From: Ignavibacteria bacterium
GTDB taxonomy: Bacteria; Bacteroidota; Ignavibacteria; Ignavibacteriales; Melioribacteraceae
Length of the DNA stretch: 16,883 bases
Assembly (NCBI GenBank): GCA_003233295.1
Contig: QILJ01000107.1
Coordinates: 1 to 16,883, forward strand
Reading direction: 5' to 3'
Position 1 is the first letter of the stretch; each line of letters begins with the position of its first letter. Shown here piece after piece: positions 15,343-16,883 of this stretch. Position numbers and translations under genes: made by a program. The notes beneath the pieces were generated by a model, which saw only the letters and a program-made list of their open reading frames with translations, did no database searches and had not been told where the DNA came from.

Positions 15343-15372
15343 GAAAGTAAGGAATGAAGAATTGATTGTCAA
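15343..15372 (-). promoter_or_regulatory. Predicted promoter for the T9SS repeat-protein gene
   Basis: On the minus strand, TTG (15372-15370), a 20-nt spacer, then TACTTTC (15349-15343) matches the Bacteroidota TTTG/TAnnTTTG arrangement, with the same spacing as the sites before prs and rpsF. The start would lie near 15336, giving a leader of about 45 nt that ends in the GGAGG site. A sigma70-like reading (TTGACA and TATAAT on the same strand) fails because the boxes are 28 nt apart. Confidence 0.38.
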
Positions 15373-15387
15373 GATAATAATATCTTG
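15370..15387. repeat. 18-bp palindrome overlapping the predicted -33 box
   Basis: CAAGATA (15370-15376) and TATCTTG (15381-15387) are perfect inverted arms around ATAA. The left arm contains the complement of the minus-strand TTG of the predicted promoter, a position suited to an operator. It also lies 33 nt past the end of the YhhN gene, but no T-tract follows on the minus strand, so a terminator is unlikely. Confidence 0.35.
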
Positions 15388-15419
15388 TTACTTAGAGACA
15401 CCGCATCCGAATATTTTTC

Positions 15420-16046
15420 TTAAATACTCAAAGCAAAAAGAAGCTGCGCAATAAAATAAGTCGATAAAATAATCGGTTCGGCTAATTTGAATTTTTTGTA
15501 AAATTTATTGAACGCTAATACCGTATCGGATATCGCGAAGAGAACTGCACCGGTAAGAATTAAACTTAATCCGTTACTGAAATAAATACTATTATTCCAG
15601 GCTGAGTAAACCATTGCCGATATAACCAGCATATAAATAATTACCGGATATTTCATTCCGCCAAGTCTCGGCAAAAGATATTTTAAAACTACAGCCATAT
15701 AAATCAGTATCGGGAGAGCTATAACACTGTAATAACTATTTACATTTTGGTTGAAAGCCAGGATATACAAAATATGTGCAATCAGAAATGAGTAGAGTCC
15801 GTTATTGAAATATCTATCAGGATAAAGCAGGAAAAGATCACCAAGCAGAGAAAAGATCAATCCGGTCATTACTAAAAAAGCATAAGCTGAGTACTCTTCC
15901 CTCGCTTCAAGTAACGGCAAAGCAATAATGAACAACATTGTCAACGGTTTTGCGATAATGAATATTCTTTCTCTCCCTGTCTGTTTTGTTACGACAGAGA
16001 TTAAGATCAAGAGTAAGATTATGATTAAGAAAATATTTGTAAGCAT
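15420..16046 (-). CDS. YhhN/TMEM86-family membrane protein (lysoplasmalogenase-like)
   Basis: A 208-residue integral membrane protein with about eight hydrophobic helices. Family features are 'KPLTM' (33-37), 'GLIFSLLGDLFLL' (62-74, Asp70), a His at 91 in 'FLIAHILYILAF', and 'GAVLFAISDTVLAFNKF' (166-182, Asp174). Animal TMEM86 proteins hydrolyse the vinyl-ether bond of lysoplasmalogens, and some bacterial YhhN homologues have been assigned a similar activity. Whether this organism makes plasmalogens cannot be told here, so the substrate is open. The start codon lies 3 nt after the stop of the upstream transglutaminase-like gene, with no good ribosome-binding site of its own, so translation is probably coupled. 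Confidence 0.85.
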   Translation of the reverse strand: MLTNIFLIIILLLILISVVTKQTGRERIFIIAKPLTMLFIIALPLLEAREEYSAYAFLVMTGLIFSLLGDLFLLYPDRYFNNGLYSFLIAHILYILAFNQNVNSYYSVIALPILIYMAVVLKYLLPRLGGMKYPVIIYMLVISAMVYSAWNNSIYFSNGLSLILTGAVLFAISDTVLAFNKFYKKFKLAEPIILSTYFIAQLLFALSI

Positions 16047-16049
16047 ATT

Positions 16050-16883
16050 TTATTCCAGATACTCAACGTCAAAATTGTAATCCCATTTATCGAAGTAGAG
16101 ATTGCCGCCTTTCCATTCAACCTCTCCCCTTTGAAAATCAACCGTCTCACTACGCGGATAAATTTTTGCAGGATAGAGCGGCTGTCCGTAATCGCTGTTA
16201 ACAATAAAATGATAAGCATCGTTACCGCCAAAGAAAAACCATTTAATGTTTTCATCGTCGGAATTAACAAGTCCGAATGATTGATCAATCGGTACCCAGC
16301 CAATTCCTTCAAAATAGGATTCTCCCCAATCGTGAAGATTCCAGTTGTTTGGATGTAGCATCAATCCGCTCTCCCATCTAGCTGGAATTCCGTTATACCG
16401 AGCAAGTGTAATAAATGTGAGTGTCTTTATTCCGCAGTCACCGTGCCTAGTAGTCAACGCATAATCAGAAATGTTCTGAATTGTGGAATACTCCCTTGCC
16501 CCCGCCCAAGGAATATTATCGTTTATCCATTTGTATATCTTTTTGGTTTTTATTATCGGGTTGGTTTCCTTCCCAATAATTTCCTTTGATATCTTTTTAA
16601 CTTTATCTGTAAATACTATATGAGGCGGACGCTCTGCTGTATAAGTTTTATACAACTCAGAATCTTTTTGATATGGCTTTGCATTATCGCTCTTTAACTC
16701 GTGCCATTCATTTTCCCCGGTAAATTCAACGGATAATTTAAACTCTGTCGGTTTTCCTTTTTGTGCAACTTTCTCTGAATAGATCGTTCTGTGTGCATAT
16801 TCATCAGGAGAAATAATATAGTTGTCATTATTGATCAAAACCAACTTGACATTTTTCTGCCGCTCCCCTTTTTCCCTTGGGAA
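16050..16883 (-). CDS. Transglutaminase-like cysteine protein (N-terminus off the window)
   Basis: The visible 277 residues run to the right edge, and the frame is still open at 16883, so the true start is outside; a TTG at 16844 is not convincing. The transglutaminase core is complete: 'IYKWINDNIPW', then 'TRHGDCGIKTLTFITLARYNGIPAR' in two adjoining parts with Cys150 of the fragment, 'NLHDWGESYFEG' with His184, and 'GWVPIDQSFG' with Asp200, the expected Cys-His-Asp triad at normal spacing. The upstream part resembles the beta-rich region often found before this domain, and a signal peptide may lie outside. Members include protein cross-linkers and peptidases; substrate is unknown. It is the first gene of a pair with the YhhN protein. 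Confidence 0.88.
   Translation of the reverse strand, partial: FPREKGERQKNVKLVLINNDNYIISPDEYAHRTIYSEKVAQKGKPTEFKLSVEFTGENEWHELKSDNAKPYQKDSELYKTYTAERPPHIVFTDKVKKISKEIIGKETNPIIKTKKIYKWINDNIPWAGAREYSTIQNISDYALTTRHGDCGIKTLTFITLARYNGIPARWESGLMLHPNNWNLHDWGESYFEGIGWVPIDQSFGLVNSDDENIKWFFFGGNDAYHFIVNSDYGQPLYPAKIYPRSETVDFQRGEVEWKGGNLYFDKWDYNFDVEYLE

Noticed and set aside
15317..15373. Sigma70-type promoter using TTGACA and TATAAT on the minus strand
   Set aside because: The two boxes are 28 nt apart, far from the 16-18 nt needed; the TTG-N20-TACTTTC reading fits better.
16842..16844. TTG at 16844 as the start of the transglutaminase-like gene
   Set aside because: The frame continues without a stop to the window edge, and no ribosome-binding site precedes this TTG.
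1..16883. CRISPR arrays, tRNA or rRNA genes, insertion sequences, prophage
   Set aside because: Reading both strands showed no spaced direct repeats of the CRISPR kind, no rRNA or tRNA-like sequence, and no transposase or phage proteins. The only tandem repeat is the coding 87-bp array.

Overview
This 16.9 kb window is AT-rich and gene-dense. It most likely comes from the Bacteroidota/Chlorobi group, with Ignavibacteria as the best guess. Four things point there: a C-terminal type IX secretion (Por) sorting domain of the 'YPNPFNPST ... GIYFYRL' kind on a secreted repeat protein; a large secreted protein combining a metallopeptidase, a TolB-like propeller and an Omp85-like barrel; separate secD and secF genes; and promoter-like sites of the TTG-N20-TAnnTTT kind. 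The assignment is inferred from motifs, with no database search.

Layout. Positions 1-4213 (+): the 3' end of the RNase R gene (rnr), then the 1,076-residue three-part outer-membrane protein. Positions 4215-4493 (-): a small FmdB-type zinc-ribbon protein, convergent with its neighbour. Positions 4696-9011 (+): prs, rplY (L25/Ctc), pth and hppA, a probable operon linking PRPP synthesis, the ribosome, peptidyl-tRNA recycling and a K+-dependent, probably Na+-pumping, membrane pyrophosphatase. Positions 9096-10692 (+): rpsF, ssb, rpsR and rplI, ending at a strong terminator; here the SSB lacks the usual acidic -PF tip. Positions 10787-13826 (+): secD and secF, ending at a terminator that could work in both directions. 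Positions 13919-15292 (-): a type IX-secreted protein with ten 29-residue Trp-rich repeats. Positions 15420-16883 (-): a YhhN/TMEM86 membrane protein, preceded 3 nt upstream by a transglutaminase-like protein that runs off the right edge.

How the parts relate. Most of the window is core information processing and export. SecDF drives transport across the inner membrane, which both the T9SS cargo and the outer-membrane fusion protein need. PPi made by biosynthesis, including downstream use of PRPP, is the substrate of HppA. No tRNA, rRNA, CRISPR array, IS element or phage gene was seen. No gene-free stretch exceeds about 300 bases; the longest is the 202-nt gap between fmdB and prs.

I found no clearly new multi-gene system. 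The items most worth a second look are the peptidase-propeller-Omp85 fusion, the tip-less SSB in the ribosomal operon, the 29-residue repeat protein, the predicted ion specificity of HppA, and the shared promoter geometry.
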